Shown: positions 27,397 to 35,393, counted from the stretch's first letter. The stretch: 64,000 nt of DNA from Bacteroidaceae bacterium (GCA_017442855.1 JAFSPM010000037.1:124001-188000); one strand, 5' to 3'. Notes: generated by a model not told the origin, from the sequence alone. Numbers and translations: made by a program.

Positions 27397-29865
27397 ATGA
27401 GAAGACTATTATTGGGCTTAGTCGCTTTCCTTCCTCTGCTGGCATTCTCACAACGACAGGAAATGCTACTGGAGAAAGGATGGCACTTTGTTAACCAAGA
27501 GGTGACAGATGCCTGGCGCATCGACTATAATGATAGTGGCTGGCAACAAGTGACGGTACCACACGACTGGGCTATCTATGGTCCTTTCGATGGAAACAAC
27601 GACCGTCAGGTAGTAGCCATAGAGCAAGACGGTGAGACAGAAGCCTCTCAAAAATCTGGTCGCACAGGCGGTTTGCCCTTTGTGGGCATCGGGTGGTATC
27701 GCAATACCTTTGATGTGCCTGCGGGTAAGCAGACAGCTTTAGTATTCGATGGCGCCATGAGCGAGGCTCGAGTATATGTCAATGGCGAAGAAGCGATTTT
27801 CTGGCCCTACGGCTACAACTCGTTCTACTGCGATGTGACACCTTTCATCCATGCCGATGGCAAGAACAATGTGGTGGCAGTCCGCTTGGAGAACCGTCCG
27901 TCATCCTCTCGTTGGTACCCCGGAGCAGGTCTGTATCGCAATGTGCATGTGGTAACAACCGAGAAGATCCATATCCCTGTATGGGGCACCCACATCACTA
28001 CCCCACATGTGGAAAAAGACTATGCATCCGTTAGTTTGAATATCTCGTTGGCGAACTCTACCCACCAGCAGATGATCCGTCTGGTAACGGATATCATTGC
28101 TCCAGATGGAAAGATAGTTGCCACCAAGGACGATACCAAGATGGCGGTACACGACATCGCTTTGGGACAAAACTTCATCGTAGATCATCCACAACTATGG
28201 TCGCCAGAGATGCCTTATTTATATAAAGCCCACACTCGTGTATATGCCGATGACAAGCAGGTGGATGAATACACTACTCGCTTTGGCATCCGTAGCATCG
28301 AGTATGTGCCAGAGAAAGGTTTCTTCCTCAATGGCGAACTGCGTAAGTTCCAGGGTGTGTGCAACCACCACGACTTAGGACCATTGGGCGCTGCTATCAA
28401 CAAGGCGGCTTTGCGTCGCCAACTCACCTTGCTCAAAGATATGGGTTGCGATGCTATCCGTACATCACACAACATGCCTGCCCCCGAATTGGTGGAGCTG
28501 TGCGACGAGATGGGCTTTATGATGATGGTGGAGCCATTCGACGAATGGGACATGGCGAAGTGCGAGAACGGTTATCACCGTTTCTTCCAGGAATGGGCGG
28601 AACGCGATATGGTGAATATGGTGCAACATTACCGAAATAACCCATCAGTAGTAATGTGGAGCATCGGCAACGAAGTGCCCAACCAACGTGATCCAGAGAG
28701 TTATAAGACAGTAGCTTTCTTACAGGACATCTGCCATCGCCTCGACCCTACCCGACTTGTAACGGTAGGCATCGACCAGGCAGAGAACTCGCTGCATAAC
28801 GGTTTTGCTGCTACTATTGACATCCCTGGCTTCAACTACCGCCTGCCTTTCTACCAAGAGGCTTACGACATCCTGCCACAAGGCTTGGTATTGGGCTCAG
28901 AAACGGCCTCTACCGTTAGTTCACGAGGCGTGTATAAGTTCCCTGCCGAACTGAAGAAGGGTGCCACCTACGATGACATGCAGTCATCCGGCTACGACAC
29001 CGAGGCTTGTTGGTGGTCGAACATCCCCGACCTTGACTTTGCGATGGCTGATGACTACGAATGGGAAATCGGGCAGTTCGTATGGACAGGCTTCGACTAC
29101 TTGGGAGAACCAACGCCTTACTACGACAACTGGCCTGCACATAGTTCCTACTTTGGTATCATCGACCTGGCTTCCATCCCTAAGGACCGCTATTACCTCT
29201 ATCGCAGTGTGTGGAACAAGCAGGAGAGCACCTTACACCTCCTGCCCCACTGGACTTGGAAGAACCGCAAGGGCCAGGTTACACCCGTTTATGTCTATAC
29301 CAGCTATCCTGAAGCCGAACTGTTTGTCAACGGCAAGAGTCAGGGTAAGCAGCACAAGTGGACAGCCACTGAGGCCAAAGCGAAAGAGGCTGAGTTAGGC
29401 GAGAAAGCCACCATGCACCGCTACCGCCTGATGTGGGAGGAGGTGAAGTATGAACCAGGAGAGCTCAAGGTAGTAGTGTATGATGCTAATGGCCAGGTGG
29501 CAGAGACAAAGATTGTACGCACAGCGGGCAAGCCTCATCACTTGCAGCTTTCCGTAGATAGAAGTCAGATTGATGCCGATGGCAAGGACTTGGCATATAT
29601 CACCGTCAGCATTGTGGATAAGGATGGCAATCTCTGTCCTAACGACGGTAGAGAGGTAAACTTCAAGGTCAGTGGTGCTGGCTCCTTCCGTGCCGTTGCC
29701 AATGGCGACCCCACTTGCCTCGAGCTCTTCCATCAGCACCACATGCATGCCTTTGCTGGTCAGCTCACGGCCATTGTGCAGAGCAGCGAGCAGGCTGGTA
29801 CCATCACTTTGCAAGCTTCTGCTAAAGGGCTAAAGCCTGCCAGTGTTCAAGTGCAAGTAAAATAA
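27397..29865 (+). CDS. GH2 beta-galactosidase-type hydrolase, secreted
   Basis: An 822-residue glycoside hydrolase family 2 enzyme with a signal peptide (MRRLLLGLVAFLPLLAFS). Domain order: sugar-binding sandwich (20-190, GIGWYRNTF), Ig-like (200-300), TIM barrel (305-590) with acid/base Glu426 in WSIGNEVPN and nucleophile Glu502 in VLGSETAST, then a DUF4982-type region and a C-terminal Ig-like domain. Beta-galactosidase is the best guess; beta-glucuronidase is less likely. It is co-transcribed with the GH106 gene and probably removes the next sugar from the same glycan. Confidence 0.88.
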   Translation: MRRLLLGLVAFLPLLAFSQRQEMLLEKGWHFVNQEVTDAWRIDYNDSGWQQVTVPHDWAIYGPFDGNNDRQVVAIEQDGETEASQKSGRTGGLPFVGIGWYRNTFDVPAGKQTALVFDGAMSEARVYVNGEEAIFWPYGYNSFYCDVTPFIHADGKNNVVAVRLENRPSSSRWYPGAGLYRNVHVVTTEKIHIPVWGTHITTPHVEKDYASVSLNISLANSTHQQMIRLVTDIIAPDGKIVATKDDTKMAVHDIALGQNFIVDHPQLWSPEMPYLYKAHTRVYADDKQVDEYTTRFGIRSIEYVPEKGFFLNGELRKFQGVCNHHDLGPLGAAINKAALRRQLTLLKDMGCDAIRTSHNMPAPELVELCDEMGFMMMVEPFDEWDMAKCENGYHRFFQEWAERDMVNMVQHYRNNPSVVMWSIGNEVPNQRDPESYKTVAFLQDICHRLDPTRLVTVGIDQAENSLHNGFAATIDIPGFNYRLPFYQEAYDILPQGLVLGSETASTVSSRGVYKFPAELKKGATYDDMQSSGYDTEACWWSNIPDLDFAMADDYEWEIGQFVWTGFDYLGEPTPYYDNWPAHSSYFGIIDLASIPKDRYYLYRSVWNKQESTLHLLPHWTWKNRKGQVTPVYVYTSYPEAELFVNGKSQGKQHKWTATEAKAKEAELGEKATMHRYRLMWEEVKYEPGELKVVVYDANGQVAETKIVRTAGKPHHLQLSVDRSQIDADGKDLAYITVSIVDKDGNLCPNDGREVNFKVSGAGSFRAVANGDPTCLELFHQHHMHAFAGQLTAIVQSSEQAGTITLQASAKGLKPASVQVQVK

Positions 29866-29871
29866 TGTAAA

Positions 29872-30037
29872 GTGACTAAGAAAAAGAGAAAGGGCATATG
29901 TGTAGAGGCGTTTAAAAATAACGAGTTTTTTGCGTTAAAAGGTAAAATCAAATAAGACCTTTGGTCGTCTATTTTACCTTAGCAAAAAGCGAAGTTATTT
30001 TAGCCTCGGAGCATCAGCCCTTGACTTTTTCTTTCAC
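29872..30037. repeat. 166-bp nested imperfect inverted repeat (MITE-like or long hairpin)
   Basis: Between convergent GH2 and xth genes, the two halves pair almost throughout. Termini are GTGA..AAGAAAAAG..GGGC with its complement; next come GAGGC/GCCTC and AAATAAC/GTTATTT, then AAGGTAAAAT/ATTTTACCTT, and an apical GACCTTTGGTC. Unpaired stretches are of equal length on both sides. No gene is visible inside. Confidence 0.75.
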
Positions 30038-30043
30038 ATAAAG

Positions 30044-30802
30044 CTATTTCACCTCTACTGTTAGCTCCACAGGACAATGGTCAGAGCCAAATATTTCGCT
30101 ATGAATGCGAACCCCCTGCAGCTTCTCATCCAATGACTTAGAGGTGAGGAAATAATCAATACGCCACCCTGCGTTCTTCTCACGAGCATGGAAGCGATAG
30201 CTCCACCACGAGTACTGGTTAGCCATGTCTGGATAGAAATAGCGGAAGGTATCAGTAAAGCCACTGCTGAGCAACTGCGTCATCTTCTCACGCTCCTCAT
30301 CCGTAAAGCCCGCATTGCGACGATTCGTCTTTGGGTTTCGCAAGTCAATCTCCTGGTGCGCCACATTCATATCGCCACAAGCGATAACAGGCTTCTTGGC
30401 ATCCAATGCCAGCAGGTAAGCGCGGAAATCATCTTCCCACTTCATGCGATAGTCCAATCGGCGTAGTTCCTCCTGCGAATTAGGTGTATAGACATTAACA
30501 AGGTAGAAAGTAGGCATCTCCAATGTGATGACACGCCCCTCGTGGTCATGCTCATCAATGCCCAAGCCGTAAGTCACCGCCAGCGGGTCATGCTTCGAAA
30601 AGATGGCAGTGCCCGAATAGCCTTTCTTCTCGGCATAGTTCCAATAAGAACGATAGCCCTCGAATGACAAGTCCAGTTGTCCTTCCTGCATCTTCGTCTC
30701 TTGCAGACAAAAGAAATCGGCATCCAGTGCCTTGAACGCATCAGCAAACCCTTTGTCACAAACGGCTCTCAGTCCGTTTACATTCCATGATATCAGCTTC
30801 AT
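30044..30802 (-). CDS. xth: exodeoxyribonuclease III
   Basis: A 252-residue AP endonuclease/3'-5' exonuclease of base-excision repair. Family motifs are MKLISWNVNGLRAV at the N-terminus, LQETKMQ (metal ligand Glu), YSGTAIFSK, GDMNVAHQEIDL and a C-terminal GSDHCPVEL with the catalytic His. The length is normal. It is followed downstream by the long inverted repeat and preceded by the Lrp-type regulator gene 14 bp away. Confidence 0.96.
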   Translation of the reverse strand: MKLISWNVNGLRAVCDKGFADAFKALDADFFCLQETKMQEGQLDLSFEGYRSYWNYAEKKGYSGTAIFSKHDPLAVTYGLGIDEHDHEGRVITLEMPTFYLVNVYTPNSQEELRRLDYRMKWEDDFRAYLLALDAKKPVIACGDMNVAHQEIDLRNPKTNRRNAGFTDEEREKMTQLLSSGFTDTFRYFYPDMANQYSWWSYRFHAREKNAGWRIDYFLTSKSLDEKLQGVRIHSEIFGSDHCPVELTVEVK

Positions 30803-30816
30803 AATATTTTGTTCAA

Positions 30817-31278
30817 TTAAAAATTAAGTCCATAATTGTGCTTCACCTCACTCATCACAAACATACTCTCTACCGCTCCGAGGCTTTCTATAGCTCCAAG
30901 CTTATTGATCAAGAACTCATTATAAGCCTTCATATCGGTGGCATGAATTTTCAACAAATAATCGGTGGTACCAGAAACATTATAGCACTCGGTCACCTCA
31001 GGCAGTTCCTGCACCATTAGCATAAAGTCCTTGGCAATGTCACGATTCATGCGCTTCAGCTTCACGTTGCAAAACACAATGAAGCCCTGATTCAGTTTCT
31101 CAGCATCCAACACAGCAATGTATTTCTTGATATAGCCACCCGATTCCAGTCGTTTTAATCGTTCATATACAGGTGTAGATGAAAGACTTACCTTACCTGC
31201 CAGTTCCTTGATGGTAAGGCGTCCATTCTCCTGCAATACCCGCAATATCTGCAAGTCGGTTTTATCCAAAGTATCCAT
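30817..31278 (-). CDS. Lrp/AsnC-family transcriptional regulator
   Basis: A 153-residue regulator with the classic start MDTLDKTDLQILRVLQENGR and a helix-turn-helix (TIKELAGKVSLSSTPVYERL), followed by a C-terminal RAM effector domain with VSGTTDYLLKIHATDMKAY. The family binds amino acids and works as dimers or octamers. The ATG at 31278 gives the usual length. It is divergent from metY with interleaved promoters, so metY and its own gene are plausible targets. Confidence 0.92.
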   Translation of the reverse strand: MDTLDKTDLQILRVLQENGRLTIKELAGKVSLSSTPVYERLKRLESGGYIKKYIAVLDAEKLNQGFIVFCNVKLKRMNRDIAKDFMLMVQELPEVTECYNVSGTTDYLLKIHATDMKAYNEFLINKLGAIESLGAVESMFVMSEVKHNYGLNF

Positions 31279-31348
31279 AAAAGAAGATTTATTCTGTTTT
31301 CCTTTCAATTATCATGCGAATGCAGCACATACATTCTACTTACAACTA

Positions 31349-31380
31349 CAAAAGTAGAAACATTTTCTGAATATTCCAAA
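31349..31380 (-). promoter_or_regulatory. promoter of the Lrp-type regulator gene
   Basis: On the minus strand TTTG (31377-31380), a 20-bp spacer and TACTTTTG (31349-31356) match the consensus. The -33 box overlaps the first of two TCCAAAT copies (31375-31381). Confidence 0.7.
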
Positions 31381-31383
31381 TAA

Positions 31384-31416
31384 TTTGTTTGATATATCCA
31401 AATCATCTTAACTTTG
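31384..31416 (+). promoter_or_regulatory. promoter of metY with TCCAAAT repeats
   Basis: TTTG (31384-31387), a 21-bp spacer and TAACTTTG (31409-31416) match the consensus. TCCAAAT occurs at 31375-31381 and 31397-31403, exactly 22 bp apart, flanking the -33 box; these are candidate regulator sites. Confidence 0.7.
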
Positions 31417-31461
31417 CAGCAGAAAACTTAACAACAAAAACAAATTAAAAACTCAAATAGT

Positions 31462-32748
31462 ATGGCAACAAAGAATTATCGTTTTGAAACGCTCCAGTTG
31501 CATGTAGGCCAGGAGCAAGCAGACCCGACTACCGATTCACGTGCGGTACCTATCTATCAGACTACCTCGTACGTATTCCGTAACTCACAGCATGCCGCCG
31601 ACCGCTTTGGTCTGCGTGACGCAGGTAATATATATGGTCGTCTGACCAACACCACACAAGGTGTCTTTGAAGAGAGAATAGCCGCTTTGGAAGGAGGCGT
31701 AGCAGCCTTGGCAGTAGCCAGTGGCGCAGCTGCCATCACCTATGCTTTGCAGAATGTGGCACACAGTGGCGACCATATCATTGCAGCCAACAACCTCTAT
31801 GGTGGCACCTTTAATTTGATTGAGCATACGCTCACCACACAAGGCATCAGCACCACCATCGTCAATCCTGAAGATTTTGCAGCGGTTGATGCAGCTTTCC
31901 GTCCCAACACCAAAGCCATTATCGTTGAGACCTTCGGCAACCCTAATGCCAGCGTAACAGACATCGACCGCATAGCTGAGATAGCACACAAACATAACAC
32001 CATATTAATAGTTGACAACACATTCGCAACACCCTATATATTCCGTCCTTTAGAACATGGAGCAGACGTGGTAGTGGAATCAGCTACCAAGTTTATTGGA
32101 GGTCATGGCAGTACCTTAGGTGGCGTAATTATTGACGGCGGTAAGTTCGACTGGATAGCCAATGCCGACAAATACCCCACCTTGGGACAGCCCGACCCCA
32201 GCTATCATGGTACTGTCTTTGCCCAGGTGGCAGGACCTGCAGCCTTCGTAACCCGCATTCGTGCCGTTATCTTGCGCGACACAGGTGCCTGTATCGCCCC
32301 CATCAGCGCATGGATCTTGTTACAAAGTCTGGAAACCCTCTCTCTGCGCGTAGAGCGTCATGTCTTTAATGCGCTGAAGGTCGTTGAGTTCCTCAACAAC
32401 CACCCCAAGGTAGCAAAGGTGAATCACCCATCACTGCCCAGCCATCCCGATCATGCTTTGTATCAGAAGCTGTTCCCCAACGGCGCAGGCTCCATCTTCA
32501 CCTTCGAGATTAAAGGCGGACAAGAAGAGGCATGGAAATTTATCGACAAACTACATATATTCTCGCTGCTGGCCAACGTGGCTGATGTGAAGAGCTTAGT
32601 GATACACCCAGCTACCACTACCCACTCACAGCTGTCGCCCGAAGAACTGGAAGAGCAGCACATTTACCCATCTACTATTCGATTAAGTATTGGCACAGAA
32701 CACATTGACGACATTATTGAAGATTTGCGTCAAGCGTTAGAAGATTGA
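31462..32748 (+). CDS. metY: O-acetylhomoserine sulfhydrylase (aminocarboxypropyltransferase)
   Basis: A 428-residue PLP enzyme of the Cys/Met-metabolism family that makes homocysteine from O-acetylhomoserine and sulfide. Motifs are FETLQLHVGQE at the start, IYGRLTNTTQGVFEERIAAL, VASGAAAITYALQN, and the PLP-lysine region ESATKFIGGHGSTLGG near 207-222. The length fits O-acetylhomoserine sulfhydrylase rather than the roughly 390-residue cystathionine gamma-synthase. It is divergent from an Lrp-type regulator. Confidence 0.93.
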   Translation: MATKNYRFETLQLHVGQEQADPTTDSRAVPIYQTTSYVFRNSQHAADRFGLRDAGNIYGRLTNTTQGVFEERIAALEGGVAALAVASGAAAITYALQNVAHSGDHIIAANNLYGGTFNLIEHTLTTQGISTTIVNPEDFAAVDAAFRPNTKAIIVETFGNPNASVTDIDRIAEIAHKHNTILIVDNTFATPYIFRPLEHGADVVVESATKFIGGHGSTLGGVIIDGGKFDWIANADKYPTLGQPDPSYHGTVFAQVAGPAAFVTRIRAVILRDTGACIAPISAWILLQSLETLSLRVERHVFNALKVVEFLNNHPKVAKVNHPSLPSHPDHALYQKLFPNGAGSIFTFEIKGGQEEAWKFIDKLHIFSLLANVADVKSLVIHPATTTHSQLSPEELEEQHIYPSTIRLSIGTEHIDDIIEDLRQALED

Positions 32749-32832
32749 GTTACTCTCAGGAAATAAACATGAACCATTGGTATTAGTTAGGTAAAAAGAG
32801 TATTATATTAAACTACTATTCAATTAAGAATT

Positions 32833-32866
32833 CCCCTACCGTGAGGCAGGGGTTTTCTGTCTTTTT
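32833..32866 (+). terminator. terminator after metY
   Basis: CCCCTACC pairs with GGCAGGGG (one A-C mismatch), followed by TTTTCTGTCTTTTTT. It lies 85 bp past the metY stop. Confidence 0.75.
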
Positions 32867-32869
32867 TAT

Positions 32870-33089
32870 CGGAATGCCTTCTATCAACCGACGGAGGCTT
32901 TGCTATCACCCGTCGCAGTATCTCCTTTCACTGAACGCAGTATCTCCTATGGGGGTATGGCAGATACTGCGACGACCCATAGCAGATATTGCGGCCAGTG
33001 GTAGCAAGCTTTCCGTCACCTCATAGCAAACTTTAGTCATGGAGATAGCAAGCTTTAGCCATAGGGTTAGGAGGCATTGGGATAATAAT
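32870..33089. repeat. second array of degenerate 22-bp repeats
   Basis: Nine to ten units start every 22 bp without any indel (32870, 32892, 32914, 32936, 32958, 32980, 33002, 33024, 33046, weakly 33068). Each unit has a conserved first half: CGCAGTATCTCC in units 3-4, GGCAGATACTGC/AGCAGATATTGC in 5-6, and TAGCAAGCTTT or TAGCAAACTTT in 7-9. The second half is variable. The array fills most of the gap between metY and the DUF6169 gene, where I see no coding sequence. Confidence 0.8.
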
Positions 33090-33108
33090 CCCACACTTAG
33101 GTCATAAT

Positions 33109-33612
33109 TTAAATTGATGTGTCGAATAACAGAGAAGTTATTTCTTCAAACTCATCAATAGCCTGTTCTAATCGTGGGTTGTCACGACGGACTATAATAG
33201 CCATGAAGTTGTCTTGCCCCTCCATCTTACCTTCAGCTGTGCGAATAAGATATAGATCCCGATGGTTATAGGTATTAAACCAACTTATAAAGAGCCTGTT
33301 CCGTAGTTTCTGTCGTCCATCTCCTGTTTCCGTTATATAAAGCAACACCTCGTTGTTCTGTTTGAAAAACTCCTCGATGATAGCCAATAGGGTAAGACGG
33401 AACTTAGGATCGCCCGGTGTCGGTCCCTGTCCACGGTTAGTAACGTCCAGCATATAGGTGCATGAAGGCATCACCGTATCATCAGGCCTAATGCTGATTT
33501 CATAATCTACACCAAAATCTGAACGGAAATAAAAGTCGTTAGGACGGTCATTACGTTGTTTCACGCAATATGGCGAGCTATTGTTAATAGCTGCAAGACT
33601 GAGCAAATTCAT
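33109..33612 (-). CDS. DUF6169-type protein of unknown function
   Basis: A 167-residue soluble protein that I place in DUF6169 from its N-terminal pattern SPYCVKQRNDRPNDFYFRSD; I am fairly but not fully sure of the family number. The middle holds EEFFKQNNEVLLYITETGDG and RQKLRNRLFISWFNTYN, a mixed alpha/beta region with many basic residues. Its ATG overlaps the TGA of the 57-residue gene upstream (ATGA), so the two are translated together from one promoter. It sits in an accessory patch next to IS debris. A toxin-antitoxin or defence role is possible by layout only. Confidence 0.65.
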   Translation of the reverse strand: MNLLSLAAINNSSPYCVKQRNDRPNDFYFRSDFGVDYEISIRPDDTVMPSCTYMLDVTNRGQGPTPGDPKFRLTLLAIIEEFFKQNNEVLLYITETGDGRQKLRNRLFISWFNTYNHRDLYLIRTAEGKMEGQDNFMAIIVRRDNPRLEQAIDEFEEITSLLFDTSI

Positions 33613-33782
33613 GGTATCGAAGGAGTGGTAGGTTCAAAAAAACCTTGTTCGCTCATCGATTCCAAGCGAGCCAAAGCCTCGCGCTGATAAGCTTTTTTCC
33701 TTTTGAGAGCATCCTTAAATGCTGCTCTCAACTCCTCACGTGTACGTTTGATAGTTGTTTTTCTTCTTACAGTTGTTTCCAT
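33609..33782 (-). CDS. 57-residue basic protein, partner of DUF6169 gene
   Basis: A short gene of 57 codons. The protein starts METTVRRKTTIKRTREEL, continues as a Lys/Arg/Ala/Glu-rich helix (RAAFKDALKRKKAYQREALA) and ends SEQGFFEPTTPSIP. It has no signal peptide or membrane segment. A complete promoter lies 35 bp upstream (33817-33847), and its TGA overlaps the downstream ATG by the ATGA pattern, which supports it being real. The function is unknown; the size and position resemble the first gene of toxin-antitoxin pairs, but no known antitoxin fold is recognisable. Confidence 0.6.
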   Translation of the reverse strand: METTVRRKTTIKRTREELRAAFKDALKRKKAYQREALARLESMSEQGFFEPTTPSIP

Positions 33783-33816
33783 TGTTAATTCAAAATTAAA
33801 TTATTGGTTGTGACCG

Positions 33817-33847
33817 CAAAGATACAACTAATATCAATAACTGCAAA
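33817..33847 (-). promoter_or_regulatory. promoter of the small-gene/DUF6169 operon
   Basis: On the minus strand TTTG (33844-33847), a 19-bp spacer and TATCTTTG (33817-33824) give a near-perfect Bacteroidota promoter 35 bp before the ATG. Confidence 0.75.
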
Positions 33848-33936
33848 TCTTTTCTATACTTATCTTCTAGAAAAAACCTCAAACTGTTGATTTATTAATC
33901 ACAATACTATATCTTTTTAAGCATTCGACATGTAAA

Positions 33937-34008
33937 TAATAATCGAAAAGTATACCACTATAATAATTGAAAAGTATACCACTATAATAATTGAAAAGTA
34001 TACCAGTC
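33937..34008. repeat. three 24-bp direct repeats, left end of an IS21-type element
   Basis: GAAAAGTATACC occurs at 33945, 33969 and 33993, inside a 24-bp unit beginning AATAAT. Multiple short transposase-binding repeats at each end are typical of the IS21 family, and an istA start follows 70 bp later. No inverted copy (GGTATACTTTTC) occurs downstream in this patch, so the right end is gone. Confidence 0.75.
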
Positions 34009-34074
34009 AATCAGAGTTTGTACGTTATATCAGCGCTTTATTTGAGTCGCTAATTAAGTGCAAAGGGTAAAAAA

Positions 34075-34674
34075 ATGATTGACATGGATAAGAAAGAGCA
34101 AATCCTTCATTACTATCGAGTTGATGGTTTGAGTTTACGGGAGATCTCCCGCAGAGTTGGTCTTAACAGGAAGACGGTAACACGTTACGTGCGTGAGTAT
34201 GAGGACTCCATCAAGGTTGATCCTGAGGAGGGGCTTGACATGTGTCTTGCCAGTAAGCCAAAATATCCTTCACGTAATGTGGAGCGTACCCGTCTGACAG
34301 ATCCTGTATGCGCTGAGATTGAGTATTGGCTGCAGGAAAACGCCAAGCGCAGGCAGACAGGCATGCGTAAGCAATGCCTAAAGAAACAGGACATACATCG
34401 TGCCTTAATAGAGAAGGGCTTCGATATCAGCTATTCCAGCGTTTGCAAGTACAAAAAAGCCGTATATGCTCAGCAGACAGCTGCTGCCAAAGAAAAAGGC
34501 GAATCTAACTGCCCTCTCTATGCAATTGGTCACGACGCTAACCACACTAAGATTTGGGACTTGAAAGACATGGATGCCGACCACGTAACAGCTTGGAGTA
34601 AGGGTGGCTCAACGGACATTGAAAACTGCCAGATGCTGTGCTAGACACATAACAGGGCGAAAGGAAACAGATAA
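34075..34674 (+). pseudogene. chimeric relic: IS21 istA N-terminus fused to HNH nuclease C-terminus
   Basis: The frame opens with an IstA start: a helix-turn-helix (SLREISRRVGLNRKTVTRYV, about 19-38) and the next IstA segment to about residue 126. It then changes to the C-terminus of a DUF262-associated HNH nuclease (NCPLYAIGHDANHTKIW, DMDADHVTAWSKGGSTDIEN). IstA is normally about 500 residues, so its DDE catalytic domain is missing. The HNH part stops at TAG (34642-34644) where homologues read Lys; beyond it THNRAKGNR and TAA (34672-34674) still fit the HNH end. This looks like a deletion junction plus a nonsense change. Confidence 0.75.
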
Positions 34675-34746
34675 AAAAAATGCAACTCAAGAAAAAGACC
34701 TCGCAGTTGTTCTTCCGAAAGGCTTAATCCTATTCTTGCAAACGTA

Positions 34747-35133
34747 ATGGCTCAGCTTGACTATATGGAGAAGCGAGGCAGTGGTCTCACACGCATCTGC
34801 AATGAGACAAAGGCGTTGGATGGGTACAGGGACGAATTGAAACCAAAGTTCAAATCAACCCCGACCCAGTTCCAGACCATCATCTTTGCCTCTTCCGACA
34901 CCCCGAATATCGGAGATAATGTCGGAGACGTGTCGGAGACGAAACTCACTGAACGTCAACGGAAAATCCTGAACCTCATCAAAGAGTCTCCGACAATAAC
35001 AGGCAAACAAATGTCGGAGATGCTGTCGGTGAGTCAACGCACTATCGAACGTGACATTTCTGTCTTACAGAAGAGTGGCGTTTTGAGACACGAAGGTAAG
35101 GATAATGATGGAGTGTGGGTGCTTTACACATAA
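34747..35133 (+). pseudogene. 5'-truncated AlbA_2/ATP-binding regulator relic
   Basis: The 128 codons from ATG 34747 encode the C-terminal part of the ATP-binding transcriptional-regulator family (HATPase_c_4 type): MAQLDYMEKRGSGLTRICNE, a linker, then a winged helix (TERQRKILNLIKESPTI, SVSQRTIERDISVLQKSGVL). In-frame codons upstream of the ATG still spell family sequence (RLNPILANV, from about 34717), which shows the gene has lost its 5' half. Intact members are about 400-500 residues. The remaining HTH piece could still be made, but I treat it as a remnant. Confidence 0.65.
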
Positions 35134-35376
35134 TCATTCCCTAAAGCCAATTGAATTCAGGCAATATCAGAATAACACAGTATATAGGATTTGTGTAATG
35201 GCAATATCCACTACCTGGTAGATGCTATTTTTTCTGTTCTACTGTTCGTTGTTCGGTTTTGCGACTAATCTTTATTACTCCCTCGTGAGAAAAATATTAA
35301 TTCCTCGTAAAGGAGAATAAAATCCTTATATATTTTTATTCCGATTTTACTGCAATATTACAATAAATTCCGAATA

Positions 35377-35393
35377 CAGTCAAGCCTTGACTG
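35377..35393. repeat. 17-bp palindrome in a gene-free stretch
   Basis: CAGTCAAGCCTTGACTG is dyad-symmetric around a central C. It lies 14 bp beyond the end of the convergent GH3/beta-lactamase gene. The surrounding 35134-35406 region is A/T-rich and shows no gene. Confidence 0.5.

Noticed and set aside
33937-34008. Short CRISPR-like array of three repeats
   Set aside because: The 24-bp units are nearly identical throughout with no spacers, and they sit exactly where IS21 end repeats are expected before istA.
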